Shown here piece by piece: positions 15,233-24,119 of a stretch of DNA of 25,845 nt. A model generated the notes under the pieces. That model saw only the letters and a program-made list of their open reading frames with translations. It was not told the origin of the DNA and did not search any database. Made by a program: the position numbers and the translations under genes. Every line of letters starts with the position of its first letter. Within the stretch, counting starts at the first letter, position 1. Where the stretch lies: the NCBI GenBank assembly GCA_020438595.1, contig JAGQUI010000006.1, forward strand, positions 1-25,845, written 5' to 3'. Source of the stretch: Propionibacteriaceae bacterium. Lineage in GTDB: Bacteria > Actinomycetota > Actinomycetes > Propionibacteriales > Propionibacteriaceae.

Positions 15233-15711
15233 GTGGTGTGAACGTCCTGTTCATCTGTTGGGGCAACATCTGCCGGTCGCCTATGGCCAAGGTGGTCGCC
15301 GACGCGTACGCCGCCCGTGAGGGGCTCACCGGCGTGACCTTCACCAGCGCGGGGGTGAGCGCGGAGGAGACCGGCCACGGCATGGATCCCCGCGCGATCG
15401 CGACCCTGGAGGCCGCCGGGTACCGGCCCGGGCCGCACCAGGCGCGCCGGATGACCGCGGACGAGATCCGCTCCGCGACCATGGTGATCGGCATGCAGTC
15501 GATCCACCTGCGCAAGATCCTCGAGATGGTGCCGGGCAAGCACCCGCTCTACCTGCTCAGCGACTTCAACCCCAACGCCACCCCGGGCTCGGCGATCGAG
15601 GACCCGTGGTACGGCGACGACTCCGACTTCGTGGTCACGCTGCACCAGATCGAGGGCGCGATGCCCGAGGTGATCAAGCGCGCCCGCGAGTTCGTCCGCG
15701 CGTCCTCCTGA
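15229..15711 (+). CDS. Low-molecular-weight protein-tyrosine phosphatase
   Basis: 160 residues. The P-loop signature C-x5-R-S is intact near the N-terminus: VLFICWGNICRSPMAKVV. The C-terminal general-acid motif appears as EDPWYGDDSDF (usual form DPYYG). Length and the final helix (MPEVIKRAREFVRAS) are normal for the family. GTG at 15229 overlaps the holin-family gene; a second GTG at 15238 is possible. The family dephosphorylates phosphotyrosine proteins and, in some bacteria, counters tyrosine kinases that control polysaccharide export; no such kinase is in the window. The related ArsC reductases have a different cysteine set, not seen here. The stop codon TGA ends in the first base of a perfect nested palindrome. 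Confidence 0.95.
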   Translation: MSGVNVLFICWGNICRSPMAKVVADAYAAREGLTGVTFTSAGVSAEETGHGMDPRAIATLEAAGYRPGPHQARRMTADEIRSATMVIGMQSIHLRKILEMVPGKHPLYLLSDFNPNATPGSAIEDPWYGDDSDFVVTLHQIEGAMPEVIKRAREFVRASS

Positions 15712-15780
15712 CAGACGCTCCCGAAATTCGTTCCCGCTCCCGAAATTTCGGGAGCAACCACGAATTTCGGGAGCGTCTGT
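15711..15780. repeat. Perfect nested palindrome: 21-bp inverted repeat enclosing a 20-bp palindrome
   Basis: Arms 15711-15731 and 15760-15780 are perfectly complementary over 21 bases. The 28-base interior contains a perfect 20-bp palindrome (15736-15755) built from the same core GCTCCCGAAATT, so the core appears four times. It starts at the last base of the phosphatase stop codon and can fold as a long hairpin or as three stems. Likely terminator for the upstream pair, possibly a mobile REP/MITE-like unit. Confidence 0.9.
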
Positions 15781-15858
15781 GGGGGACGGGCCGAGGAGGA
15801 CGGGTCCGGAGCGGGCTGCCTCGTCCCAGCTTTGCCTCGCGCATGGCAGGCTGGTGGC

Positions 15859-16548
15859 ATGCACATCCTCGTTGTCGATGACGACCAGGCGGTCCGTGAC
15901 TCGCTGGCCCGGTCGCTGCACTACTCCGGCTGGGAGGTGACCACGGCCGGCGACGGCATCGAGGCCCTCGCCCGCCTGTCCGCCATGCGCCCCGACGCCG
16001 TGATCATGGACGTGATGATGCCCCGGCTCGACGGCCTGGAGGCCACCCGCTCCCTGCGCGCGTCCGGCAATGACGTGCCGATCCTCGTGCTCACCGCCAG
16101 GGACGCGGTCGGCGACCGGGTCGACGGCCTCGACGCCGGCGCCGACGACTACATGGCCAAGCCGTTCTCGTTCGAGGAGTTGCAGGCCCGGTTGCGGGCG
16201 CTCACCCGGCGGGCCCGCCCGGCCGGCGACGAGGTGGGCGCCGAGGTGCTCACGTTCGCCGACCTGAGCCTCGACGTGCAGACCCGCGAGGTGACCAGGG
16301 GCGGACGCCGGATCAGCCTGACCCGCACCGAGTTCGCGCTGCTGCAGACCTTCCTGGAGAACCCGCGCCGGGTACTCGAACGCAGCTGGCTACTGAACGA
16401 GGTCTGGGGGTTCGACTTCCCCACCACCGCGAACTCCCTCGAGGTGTACATCGGCTACCTGCGCCGCAAGACCGAGGGCGAGGGCGAGTCCCGGCTGATC
16501 CACACCGTGCGCGGCATCGGCTACGTGCTGCGCGAGACCCCACCGTGA
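15859..16548 (+). CDS. mprA: MprA-like OmpR/PhoB-family response regulator
   Basis: 229 residues. ATG at 15859. The receiver (1-115) has the acidic pocket [18 protein letters not shown], phosphoacceptor D51 in [12 protein letters not shown], and the conserved lysine in [13 protein letters not shown]. The winged-helix domain (about 130-227) reads [20 protein letters not shown], then [20 protein letters not shown] and [18 protein letters not shown]. The whole is very close in wording to mycobacterial MprA as I remember it, including the last residues. MprA/MprB of mycobacteria responds to envelope stress and controls sigma factor and protease genes. Overlaps the kinase gene by four bases. The gene symbol rests on recognised similarity, not on a database search. 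Confidence 0.9.
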   Translation: MHILVVDDDQAVRDSLARSLHYSGWEVTTAGDGIEALARLSAMRPDAVIMDVMMPRLDGLEATRSLRASGNDVPILVLTARDAVGDRVDGLDAGADDYMAKPFSFEELQARLRALTRRARPAGDEVGAEVLTFADLSLDVQTREVTRGGRRISLTRTEFALLQTFLENPRRVLERSWLLNEVWGFDFPTTANSLEVYIGYLRRKTEGEGESRLIHTVRGIGYVLRETPP

Positions 16549-18011
16549 TCCGCTGGCTGCGATCCGTCCTCTCGGTCAACAACCGGCCGCTGCACGACCG
16601 GCTCGCCGCCCTGGTGTCGGCGGCGGTCGCGGGCGCGGTGGCGATCACGGGTGTCGCCGCGTACATCATCACGACCGTCGCGGTCTACAACCAGCTGGAC
16701 GGTGAGCTGTACGACATCGCCCAGGTGACCGCGAACTGGATCCGCGGGGACGCCGAGTCGATGGGCGGGCTGAACAGCGATGCGCTCGCGACGGCGAACG
16801 TGACGATGATGCTGGTGCGCTCGGACAACGACAAGATCTACCCGCCCGGACCCGGCAGCCACCTGGAACCCAGTGCGACCGAGCGTGCGATCGCCCGCAC
16901 CCAGATCGGCTCGTCGGCCCGCACCGGCGTGGACACGGCCGGCAACCCGTACCGGATCGTGGCGATCCCGCTGACCGACTCCTCGCCCGAGGGCGACAAG
17001 CACTACGCGCTGCTGCTCGGGCGTCCGCTCGGACCCACCGACCAGATCCTGCGGATCCTCGCGTTCTCGCTGCTCACCTTCGGCCTGCTCGCGGTGCTGG
17101 TCGCCGGTGCCATCGGCTGGGTGATCGCACGCTCCGGCCTGCAGCCCATCCAGCGGCTCACCGACGCCGTGATCCGGGTCACCGAGACCGACCAGCTGCA
17201 ACCGATCGAACTCGGCGGCATGGACGAACTGACCGACCTGACCCGCTCGTTCAACACCATGATGAGCGGCCTGAGCTCGTCCCGCGACCGGCAGCGGCGG
17301 CTGATCGCGGACGCCGGCCACGAGCTGCGCACACCGCTCACCTCGCTGCGCACGAACGTGGAGCTGCTGATCGCCGACGAGCGGCAGGGCATGCTGCCCC
17401 CTGGCGCGCGGGCCGAGATCCTGCGCGACATCGCGGCCCAGCTGGGCGAGTTCACCCAGCTGATCGGCGACCTGGTCCACCTGTCCCGGGAGGACAAGGT
17501 GGAGGCCCATCCCGAGCCGATCGACCTGCGCGACGTGGTGAACAGCGCGCTGGTCCGGGCCCGGCGCCGCGGGCCCAACCTCGACTTCGACGTGGCGCTC
17601 GACCCGCTCTACCTCGTGGGTGAGCCGGACAGCCTGGAGCGCGCGATCACGAACCTGCTCGACAACGCCGTGAAGTTCTCCCCGCCCGGCGGCACCATCG
17701 TCGTGCGGCTGACCGGTGACCGGCTGCGGATCAGCGACGAGGGCCCCGGGATCGCGGAGGCCGACCTGCCCCACGTGTTCGACCGGTTCTACCGCTCGGA
17801 CAAGGCCCGCAACACCCCCGGCTCTGGACTGGGGCTGTCCATCGTGGCGCAGACCATCAAGTCGCACGGCGGCTGGGTGAAGGCCGGACGCTCGGAGTCC
17901 GGCGGCGCCGAGTTCACGATCCGCCTGCCCGGCTCGAGCACGCCTCCCGAGGAGGAAACGGAGGTCACCGACGGCGAGGGCACCGTCCTGCTGCCCCGGA
18001 TCCCCGGCTGA
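16545..18011 (+). CDS. mprB: MprB-like sensor histidine kinase
   Basis: 488 residues, GTG start overlapping the regulator's stop. Order: membrane helix about 20-45 ([20 protein letters not shown]), an extracytoplasmic domain about 46-168, second helix about 169-195, HAMP linker ([20 protein letters not shown]), HisKA with H259 in [17 protein letters not shown], and an ATPase domain with N box [34 protein letters not shown] and [13 protein letters not shown]. The architecture equals that of mycobacterial MprB. An acidic C-terminal tail ([17 protein letters not shown]) follows the kinase core. It forms a two-component system with the preceding regulator, and a lipoprotein-like gene follows 94 bases later. 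The signal sensed is presumably envelope stress, by analogy. Confidence 0.92.
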   Translation: MIRWLRSVLSVNNRPLHDRLAALVSAAVAGAVAITGVAAYIITTVAVYNQLDGELYDIAQVTANWIRGDAESMGGLNSDALATANVTMMLVRSDNDKIYPPGPGSHLEPSATERAIARTQIGSSARTGVDTAGNPYRIVAIPLTDSSPEGDKHYALLLGRPLGPTDQILRILAFSLLTFGLLAVLVAGAIGWVIARSGLQPIQRLTDAVIRVTETDQLQPIELGGMDELTDLTRSFNTMMSGLSSSRDRQRRLIADAGHELRTPLTSLRTNVELLIADERQGMLPPGARAEILRDIAAQLGEFTQLIGDLVHLSREDKVEAHPEPIDLRDVVNSALVRARRRGPNLDFDVALDPLYLVGEPDSLERAITNLLDNAVKFSPPGGTIVVRLTGDRLRISDEGPGIAEADLPHVFDRFYRSDKARNTPGSGLGLSIVAQTIKSHGGWVKAGRSESGGAEFTIRLPGSSTPPEEETEVTDGEGTVLLPRIPG

Positions 18012-18105
18012 ACCCGCGCCCGATCGCCCCCCGAGGGTGGTGACAGCAGTGAGCCCGGGCAATAGCGTCAGGGAACGACCTGTCCGCGACCAGGGGGGAC
18101 CAACG

Positions 18106-19026
18106 ATGACCAGAGGAACGCGCTCCGTTCTCGTGTCCGTAGCCGCAGCGATCGCACTGGCGCCCTTGCTGGGCGGCTGCGGGGAGATCTCCCTGCCCAC
18201 GGCCCTGCCGTCGGAACTGCCATCGGTCACGATCTCGGCGCGGCCCACCCTGTCGGCGACCAGGACGCCGGCGCTGCCGAGCGCCACCCGGACCCCGGAG
18301 GCGACCAAGCCGCCGGCGACCGACGAGCCGACCGAAACGGCGACGCAGGAGCCGACCGAGACCGCCACGCAGGAGCCGACCGAGACGGCGACCGAGACCG
18401 CGACCGCGACCGCCACGGCCACGGCCACCGCCACGGCCACCGCCACCGCGACCGTGACCGAGACGGCCACGGCGACACCGACCCCCACACCGACACCGAC
18501 CCCCACGCCCACGCCGACGGCATCGGCCACGGCCACGCCGGCACCCGCGCCCGAGAGCGGCTGGCCGTGGTGGGCCTGGCTCCTGATCGCGATCCTGCTG
18601 GCCGCCACCGCAGCGGTGATCTGGCTGCTGATGCGGCCCGGACGGGAATGGGAGCGCCGGTTCACACACGCGAAGGAGCAACTCGACTGGGCCGAGCGCG
18701 AACTGATCCCGCGGGTACTCGACTGCGCCAGCACCGAGGAGGCCGCCGCCACCTGGCAGGCCGGGCGGGCCCGCGTCCAGGCCACCGAGGACGAGTTGCG
18801 CGCCCTGGCCCGGGCCGAGACCAGTGAGACCCGGCTCGAACGGGCCCGTCAGCTGCAGCGTCTCACCGCAGCCCTGACCATGACCATGGACACCGAGACC
18901 TCGCTGACCGCCGCATCGGACGCCGACAGCCTGCGCGCGTCCCGGGCGCGGGTGGCCGAGGCCCGGACGAACCTGAGGGTCGCGCTCGATCAGGACGGCC
19001 GTCCCGACTCCGGCCAGACCCGCTGA
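18106..19026 (+). CDS. Thr/Pro-rich lipoprotein with second membrane anchor and cytoplasmic helical tail
   Basis: 306 residues; ATG at 18106 with AGGGGGG upstream (an earlier in-frame start lacks a signal). A signal peptide ends in the lipobox LGGC (C25). Residues about 74-97 are three copies of EPTETATQ, followed by runs of TA and then TP dipeptides to about 150. A hydrophobic helix spans about 153-176 (WPWWAWLLIAILLAATAAVI). The C-terminal 130 residues are charged and helical (REWERRFTHAKEQLDWAERE, RLERARQLQRLTAAL), probably coiled-coil. If the lipobox is used, the Thr-rich stalk is a loop fastened to the membrane at both ends, with the tail in the cytoplasm; such stretches are typical O-mannosylation substrates. 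It directly follows the MprAB-like genes, hinting at a regulator or target role. No known family recognised. Confidence 0.8.
   Translation: MTRGTRSVLVSVAAAIALAPLLGGCGEISLPTALPSELPSVTISARPTLSATRTPALPSATRTPEATKPPATDEPTETATQEPTETATQEPTETATETATATATATATATATATATVTETATATPTPTPTPTPTPTPTASATATPAPAPESGWPWWAWLLIAILLAATAAVIWLLMRPGREWERRFTHAKEQLDWAERELIPRVLDCASTEEAAATWQAGRARVQATEDELRALARAETSETRLERARQLQRLTAALTMTMDTETSLTAASDADSLRASRARVAEARTNLRVALDQDGRPDSGQTR
18325..18525 (+). repeat. In-gene low-complexity repeats (24-bp units, then hexamers)
   Basis: Three 24-bp units encoding EPTETATQ/E occupy 18325-18396, followed by ACCGCG/ACGGCC-type hexamers (Thr-Ala) and ACCCCC/ACACCG-type hexamers (Thr-Pro). The repeat number is likely to vary between strains. 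Confidence 0.85.
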
Positions 19027-19258
19027 CCCCTCGTCCCGGCACCCGATCGCCCCGTCGTCGAGGACGGATCAGCGGTAGCGACGTTGCGGGGCGCGGGGGC
19101 GGCGGCGGCCTGGAGGGGCTTCGGCCGCCACCGCCGACCTCGGGGGAACCAGGGCGTCCGGATGGGGGCCGGACGACGATGGCAGTACGAATCCTCCCAG
19201 CTGGGCGGGCGTCGATCCGGTAGCCACGCGCTGTGTCGCGCACGAGCCGGAAGCGGAA

Positions 19259-19288
19259 CACCCCCGGCGGAGTTCCCCGCCGGGGGTG
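19259..19288. terminator. Strong 12-bp hairpin between convergent genes
   Basis: CACCCCCGGCGG and CCGCCGGGGGTG form a perfect 12-bp stem with a six-base loop. It lies between the lipoprotein-like gene (ends 19026) and the lactate dehydrogenase gene (ends 19317), so it can terminate transcription from either side. The remaining 19027-19258 shows no gene I can support. Confidence 0.75.
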
Positions 19289-19316
19289 GCCGCGGTACCG
19301 CTGCCTCAGCCTCGAC

Positions 19317-22211
19317 TCACTCCGGGTCGCCTGAGCCCAGAGCCTGCTCTGCCAGGAGTTCGAGCACGTGGCGGTACTGCTTCCCCGTCGCCCTGGTCAT
19401 GCCCAGTTCGCAGGTGCGGTTGCAGCTGGCGTGGGCAGCTGCGTCGAGTCGCTCCACCTCGGCGGCCTCGGCCCGGGTGGCGGACGCGGTCAGCTCGGGG
19501 TGCAGCATGCCGCGATCGCCCGCGAAGGCGCAGCAGCCCGCGTCCACCGGCACGTGGACCGTCTCCGCGACCGCTCCCGCCACCGCGACCAGGTCGGGGT
19601 TGAGCCCCAGCTGGGTGGACGAGCAGGTGGGGTGGATCGTCACCGAATCGAGCTTGCGGTACTCGCCCAGGCCGCCCACGACGTGCTCTGCCACGAAGGC
19701 GACCGCGTCGATCACCTCCACGTCGAGGTCGGGATCGGTCTCGATCATGTGCCGGAAGCCCTCGGTACAGCTGGACGCGTCGCACACCACGGGCAGCCGC
19801 CCGTTGTCGGTGGCCTTCCGGATCGCCGGCAGCACCACCGCCCGCATCGCCTCGTAGCCCTCCGGGATGCCCTTGCTCGACCACGGGGTACCGCAGCACA
19901 TCGAGCTGATCTCCTCGGGCACGAACAGGCGCAGGCCGGCCTTCTCGCAGAGCGCCTCGAAGCTCAGCTGGACGCCGACCCCGCCGTCCGCGGGACCGAA
20001 CATGACGTTCACGCAGGCCGGCAGATACACCGCAGCCACCGAGTTGTCAGACTTTGCTGCGGCTATAGGCGCACCAGATTCTGACAACTCGGCGGAGGGG
20101 GAGGGGCGAGGGCGTTCGCGGGACGCGCCGCCGCCGGGCAGCTCGCGCGACCACAGCGGCACGTTGTCCTCGCCGAGCACGGCCCGGCCCACCTTGTTCA
20201 CCCCGATCAGCGCGGACTCCAGCGGCCCGGGTAGGGCGTCGGTGAGGCCCATCACGGTGGAGAACGTGCCGGTGGTGCCCTTCCAGTGCTTCGCCAGGGT
20301 GGTCCAGACAGCCTTGGTCGCCTTCGGGGTGGTCTGCTCGCGGCGCAGCTTCTTCACGAACAGGCCGGTGTTGATCAGCACCGGGCACGCGGTGCCGCAC
20401 ATGCCGTCCACCGCGCAGGTGTGCACGGCCGCGTACTCATAGCCCGCCTCCAGTTCGTCGGCCAGCGCGGTGTTGCCCGCGGCGTCCGCGGCGGCGATCT
20501 CGCGCTGCAGGGCGATCCGCTGGCGCGGGGTCAGGGTGAGGTCGCGGGACGGGCAGACCGGCTCGCAGTAGCCGCACTCCACGCAGCGGTCGACCTCGGC
20601 GTCGATCGAGGGCGGCAGCTTGATGTGCTTCAGGTGCAGGTCGGGGTCGTCGGTGATCACCGTGCCCACGTTCAGCAGCCGGGAGGGGTCGAACAGGTCC
20701 TTGATCGCGACCATCACCTCGTACAGCTCGTCGCCGTACTGGCGCCGCACGTAGGGCGACATGACGCGTCCGGTGCCGTGCTCGGCCTTCAGCGAGCCGT
20801 CGTTGGCCAGGACGAGGTCGACCATGTCCTCGGTGAAGCCGGTGTAGCGCTGCATCTGCGCCTCGGACTCGAACCGGTCGGTGAGCATGAAGTGGATGTT
20901 GCCGTCCTTGGCGTGGCCGAAGATCACCGAGTCGCGATAGCCGTAGGTGTCGAACAGCACCGCCAGATCGCTGCAGGTGTCGGCGAGCTTCGCCACCGGC
21001 ACCACCACGTCCTCGAGCAGGGCGGTGGTCCCGGACGTCCGGGCGCCGGCCACCGAGGTGTAGAGGCCCTTGCGGAGCTTCCACAGCTTGCCGCGCACGA
21101 CCGGGTCCTCGGTGAGCTCGACCGGTCCCACCGGCAGCTGGTCCAGGGTCGGACGGGCGGACGCGGCGAGGTGTTCGACCTCGGCGCGAGTGGTGGCCTG
21201 GTACTCCACCAGCAGGGCTGCCTGCTTGTCCACCGACAGTTCCTTGATCATCGCCGGGGTGTCCGGGAACGCCTGGCCGACCCGCAGCGACGTGGCGTCC
21301 ATCAGTTCGAGGGTGGCGGCGCCGGTCGCGACCAGGGCCGGCAGCGACGCGTTGGCCGCGTACAGGTCGTCGAAGACCAGCAGCGCCGTCGCGCCGTGCG
21401 TGCGCAGGTCGATGGTGCGGAACGTGGCGGACGCGAGGAACGCCAGCGTCCCCTCGCTGCCGACCAGCAGGTGGGTGAGGATCGCGGGCACCGTGTCGTG
21501 GTCGACGAGGGCGTTGAGGCCGTAGCCCATCGTGTTCTTCATCGAGAACTGCTGGGCGATCCTCGCCACGGACGCGGGATTCGACACCACCCGTTCGCGG
21601 AGCTTCAGCAGGCCCTCGTGGAGGGCGGGTTCGAGGGCGCGCAGCTTCTCGTCGGCGTCCGGGGCGCCGGTGTCGATCACGGTGCCGGACGGCAGCACCG
21701 CGACCACCGACTCGATGGTGCGGTAGCTGTTCTCGACGGTGCCGCAGGCCATCCCGGAGGAGTTGTTGGCCACGACGCCGCCGATGGTGCAGGCGGCCTC
21801 GCTGGCCGGGTCGGGCCCGAACTTGCGTCCGTAGGGGGCGAGGTGGGCGTTCAGCTGCTTCACCGTCACCCCGGGCTGCACCCGCACCCGGGCCCCGTCG
21901 TCCAGCACCTCGACGCCCTTGAAGTGGCGGCGCACGTCGGCGAGCACGCCCTCGGTGCCGGCCTGCCCGGACAGGCTGGTGCCACCGGACCGGAAGGTCA
22001 GCGGGACGCCCGCGGCCGCGGTGGCCCGGAGCAGCCGGGCCACCTCGTCGGCGTCGCGCGGGGCCACGATCGCCGACGGCAGCAGCAGGAAGTGGGACGC
22101 GTCGTGCGCCATGGCGCGACGGTCCAGCTCCGAGGTGCGGATCTGGGACGCGTCCGCTACGCAGGCGGCCAGCAGGCCGCCCAGGTCGTCGCGGGCCTTC
22201 AGCGTGGTCAC
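19317..22211 (-). CDS. dld: FAD- and Fe-S-containing D-lactate dehydrogenase (Dld-II type)
   Basis: 964 residues. GTG at 22211 overlaps the permease stop (GTGA). FAD-binding domain about 40-190 with TFRSGGTSLSGQAGTEG and CTIGGVVANNSSGMACG; FAD-oxidase C-terminal domain about 230-500 with IFGHAKDGNIHFML and AEHGTGR. Two ferredoxin clusters: CVECGYCEPVCPSRDL (about 541) and CAVDGMCGTACPV (about 597). Two CCG-domain motifs follow at about 770 (MCCGTPWSSKG) and 891 (CCAFAGDRG). This fusion matches the membrane-associated, quinone-linked D-lactate dehydrogenases described from Shewanella-type lactate clusters; a glycolate or other 2-hydroxyacid oxidase is the alternative. Context (lactate permease, LldR-like regulator) supports lactate. 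An 18-codon palindromic element interrupts the linker at about 707-724. Confidence 0.93.
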   Translation of the reverse strand: MTTLKARDDLGGLLAACVADASQIRTSELDRRAMAHDASHFLLLPSAIVAPRDADEVARLLRATAAAGVPLTFRSGGTSLSGQAGTEGVLADVRRHFKGVEVLDDGARVRVQPGVTVKQLNAHLAPYGRKFGPDPASEAACTIGGVVANNSSGMACGTVENSYRTIESVVAVLPSGTVIDTGAPDADEKLRALEPALHEGLLKLRERVVSNPASVARIAQQFSMKNTMGYGLNALVDHDTVPAILTHLLVGSEGTLAFLASATFRTIDLRTHGATALLVFDDLYAANASLPALVATGAATLELMDATSLRVGQAFPDTPAMIKELSVDKQAALLVEYQATTRAEVEHLAASARPTLDQLPVGPVELTEDPVVRGKLWKLRKGLYTSVAGARTSGTTALLEDVVVPVAKLADTCSDLAVLFDTYGYRDSVIFGHAKDGNIHFMLTDRFESEAQMQRYTGFTEDMVDLVLANDGSLKAEHGTGRVMSPYVRRQYGDELYEVMVAIKDLFDPSRLLNVGTVITDDPDLHLKHIKLPPSIDAEVDRCVECGYCEPVCPSRDLTLTPRQRIALQREIAAADAAGNTALADELEAGYEYAAVHTCAVDGMCGTACPVLINTGLFVKKLRREQTTPKATKAVWTTLAKHWKGTTGTFSTVMGLTDALPGPLESALIGVNKVGRAVLGEDNVPLWSRELPGGGASRERPRPSPSAELSESGAPIAAAKSDNSVAAVYLPACVNVMFGPADGGVGVQLSFEALCEKAGLRLFVPEEISSMCCGTPWSSKGIPEGYEAMRAVVLPAIRKATDNGRLPVVCDASSCTEGFRHMIETDPDLDVEVIDAVAFVAEHVVGGLGEYRKLDSVTIHPTCSSTQLGLNPDLVAVAGAVAETVHVPVDAGCCAFAGDRGMLHPELTASATRAEAAEVERLDAAAHASCNRTCELGMTRATGKQYRHVLELLAEQALGSGDPE
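20039..20092. repeat. 54-bp palindromic element inside the lactate dehydrogenase gene
   Basis: Perfect 13-bp terminal inverted repeats, CCGAGTTGTCAGA at 20039-20051 and its complement at 20080-20092, enclose a 28-base, comparatively AT-rich centre. The length is a multiple of three, so the reading frame is kept. It encodes 18 residues in the linker between the iron-sulphur part and the CCG domain, a place tolerant of insertion. Confidence 0.75.
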
Positions 22212-23974
22212 GGAACCGGCACCATCCCGATCAGTACGGTCGACTGCAGCACCACCAGCACGGCGAAGGCGGCCAGCAGCAGCAGCGACCAACCAACGAC
22301 CTTGCGGAAGATCTCGCCCTCCTGGTTCATCATGCCGGTGGCTGCGGCGGCGACCGACAGGCTCTGCGGGGAGATCATCTTGCCCATCACGCCGCCCGTC
22401 GAGTTCGAGGTCGCCATGAGGATCTCGTGCGCGACCGACCCCGGCCAGACGCCCTTCGCCGCGGCGACCTGCATGCCGCCGAAGAGGGCGTTGGAGGAGG
22501 TGTCCGACCCGGTGATGGCCACGCCGAGCCAGCCGAGCACCGGGGACAGCGCGGCGAAGGCCGCACCGGCCGCCGCGAGCGCGGAACCCAGCGAGATCGT
22601 CATGCCGGAACCGTTCATGATGTAGGCGATCGCAAGCACGGACGCGACGGTGACGATCGTGAACGCCAGGCTCTTCACGGTCTTGCCGAACACGCCGGCG
22701 GTCTCCTTCGGGCTCATCCGGTACACCGCAGCGGTGATCAGGCCGGCGATGAACAGGAACGTGCCGGTGGCGAGCACGCCGTACAGGTTCACCTGGCCGA
22801 GGCTGCAGCTGGTCACCGTCCCCGCGCTCGCCTGGCCGCCGGTCACGATGCCGCAGAACTCCAGCGGCTGGGCGGTGACGGTGCCGTCCGCGGCCTTGGC
22901 GAAGTCGCCCGCCTGCAGGCCCGGCCAGTTGAAGACGAACTTGAACGTGCCGGCCAGCCAGGCCTTGACCGCGGGGATCTGGCTGACCGCGAACACCGCG
23001 ACGACGATCACGTACGGGGCGATCGCACCCCAGACGCGGGCCCCGCCGGTCGACGAGGCGGCCTTCAGGTTCTCGTCCACCTGGATCTTCGAGGCCAGGT
23101 GGTCGGCGTGGGTGTCGCCGTCCTTGCGGAACCGCAGCACGACGACGATCACGGCGATGGTGAGCACGGACGCGATCACGTCGGTCACCTCGTACGCGAT
23201 GAAGTTGGACGCGACGAACTGCGACCCGGCGAACACGACGCCGGCGGTGAGGGCCACACCCCAGGTCTGCTTGATGCCGCGGACGCCGTCCACGAGCGCG
23301 ACCAGAAACAGCGGGATGATCAGCGCCATGATCGGCGACTGGCGGCCGGCCATGTGACCAAAGGTGATCGAGGCCTGGCTCGCGTTGGCGAACACTCCCG
23401 GCGTCATGATCGGGAAGGCCGAGGAACCGAGCACGGTGATCGGCGCGCCCATGGCGCCGAACGCGACCGGCGCGGTGTTGGCGACCATGCAGACCACGGC
23501 GGCCCGGATCGGCTTCATGCCGGCCGCCACCAGCATGGCCGCGGTGATCGCGACGGGAGAGCCGAAGCCGGCCAGCGCCTCGAGCAGCGCGCCGAAGCAG
23601 AAGGCGATCAGGATGGCGAGCACGCGCATGTCCGTCGAGATCGACTGGAGGAGCTCGCCGAGCACCTTGTCCCAGCCGTGGGCGACCGAGAGGTTGTACA
23701 GGAAGATGGCGCTGACCAGGATCCACATGATCTGGAACAGGCCGATGAAGACGCCCTGGGCCGTGGTGGTGGCCGCGGTCACGAGCGGCATGCCCCACAC
23801 GGCGACGGCGAGGATGAAGCCGAGCGTCACGGCGACCAGCGCCGACTTCCACGCCGCGATCTTGAACACGCCCAGCATCACGAACAACGTGACCAGGGGT
23901 AGTGCTGCGACCAGGGCGGAGAGTGCGGCGCTGCCGCCGACGGGCGCCAGGGGCTGGATGAACAGAGCAGTCAC
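22208..23974 (-). CDS. lldP: L-lactate permease (LctP/LldP family)
   Basis: 588 residues. The GTG at 23974 is chosen because GAGGAGA lies 6 bases upstream; longer reading frames run into the operator region. At least twelve hydrophobic helices. Recognisable family segments are FGALLEALAGFGSPVAITAA, CMVANTAPVAFGAMGAPITV, LGWLGVAITGSDTSSNALFG and ILMATSNSTGGVMGKMISPQ, the last two being highly characteristic of lactate/glycolate permeases. It imports lactate with protons across the cytoplasmic membrane. The dehydrogenase gene overlaps its end by four bases, so uptake and oxidation are made together. Two operator-like palindromes lie 22-49 bases upstream of its start, shared with the divergent GntR-type regulator, so it is very probably repressed in the absence of lactate. 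Confidence 0.96.
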   Translation of the reverse strand: MTALFIQPLAPVGGSAALSALVAALPLVTLFVMLGVFKIAAWKSALVAVTLGFILAVAVWGMPLVTAATTTAQGVFIGLFQIMWILVSAIFLYNLSVAHGWDKVLGELLQSISTDMRVLAILIAFCFGALLEALAGFGSPVAITAAMLVAAGMKPIRAAVVCMVANTAPVAFGAMGAPITVLGSSAFPIMTPGVFANASQASITFGHMAGRQSPIMALIIPLFLVALVDGVRGIKQTWGVALTAGVVFAGSQFVASNFIAYEVTDVIASVLTIAVIVVVLRFRKDGDTHADHLASKIQVDENLKAASSTGGARVWGAIAPYVIVVAVFAVSQIPAVKAWLAGTFKFVFNWPGLQAGDFAKAADGTVTAQPLEFCGIVTGGQASAGTVTSCSLGQVNLYGVLATGTFLFIAGLITAAVYRMSPKETAGVFGKTVKSLAFTIVTVASVLAIAYIMNGSGMTISLGSALAAAGAAFAALSPVLGWLGVAITGSDTSSNALFGGMQVAAAKGVWPGSVAHEILMATSNSTGGVMGKMISPQSLSVAAAATGMMNQEGEIFRKVVGWSLLLLAAFAVLVVLQSTVLIGMVPVP

Positions 23975-23995
23975 GGAACATCTCCTCGGTGAGAC

Positions 23996-24023
23996 TTGAC
24001 CGACAAGTAGGATTGTCGGACAA
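23996..24023. promoter_or_regulatory. Two GntR/LldR-type operators
   Basis: TTGTCGGACAA (24013-24023) is a perfect palindrome and fits TNGTNNNACNA, the motif I recall for Corynebacterium glutamicum LldR. TTGACCGACAA (23996-24006) is a one-mismatch version. Their centres are 17 bp apart, and ACAAGTAG is repeated directly at the same spacing. They lie just upstream of the permease ribosome binding site and face the regulator gene. Confidence 0.7.
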
Positions 24024-24064
24024 GTAGACCAAGATCGCAAGAGGTTGGGTCGAACTTGTTGGCG

Positions 24065-24070
24065 TAGAAT
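24065..24070 (+). promoter_or_regulatory. Probable -10 box of the GntR-type regulator gene
   Basis: TAGAAT fits the TAnnnT pattern about 55 bases before the regulator start. No good -35 is seen at 16-18 bp. The operators lie 42-69 bp upstream of it. Confidence 0.4.
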
Positions 24071-24119
24071 TCCCCCGACGCAGCGGGAAGCCTGGGGTGG
24101 GGGATTGGTCCGGAACATC

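Noticed and set aside
16521..18785. Long minus-strand open frame opposite the MprA/MprB-like genes
   Set aside because: Shadow; its Val/Ala/Gly repeats are simply the complement of the Thr-rich repeat gene.
19027..19258. Minus-strand fragment reading FRFRLVRDTARGYRIDARP between convergent genes
   Set aside because: No start with ribosome binding site, turns into Pro/Gly-rich low complexity, and merges into an antisense frame; not enough for a gene or named pseudogene.
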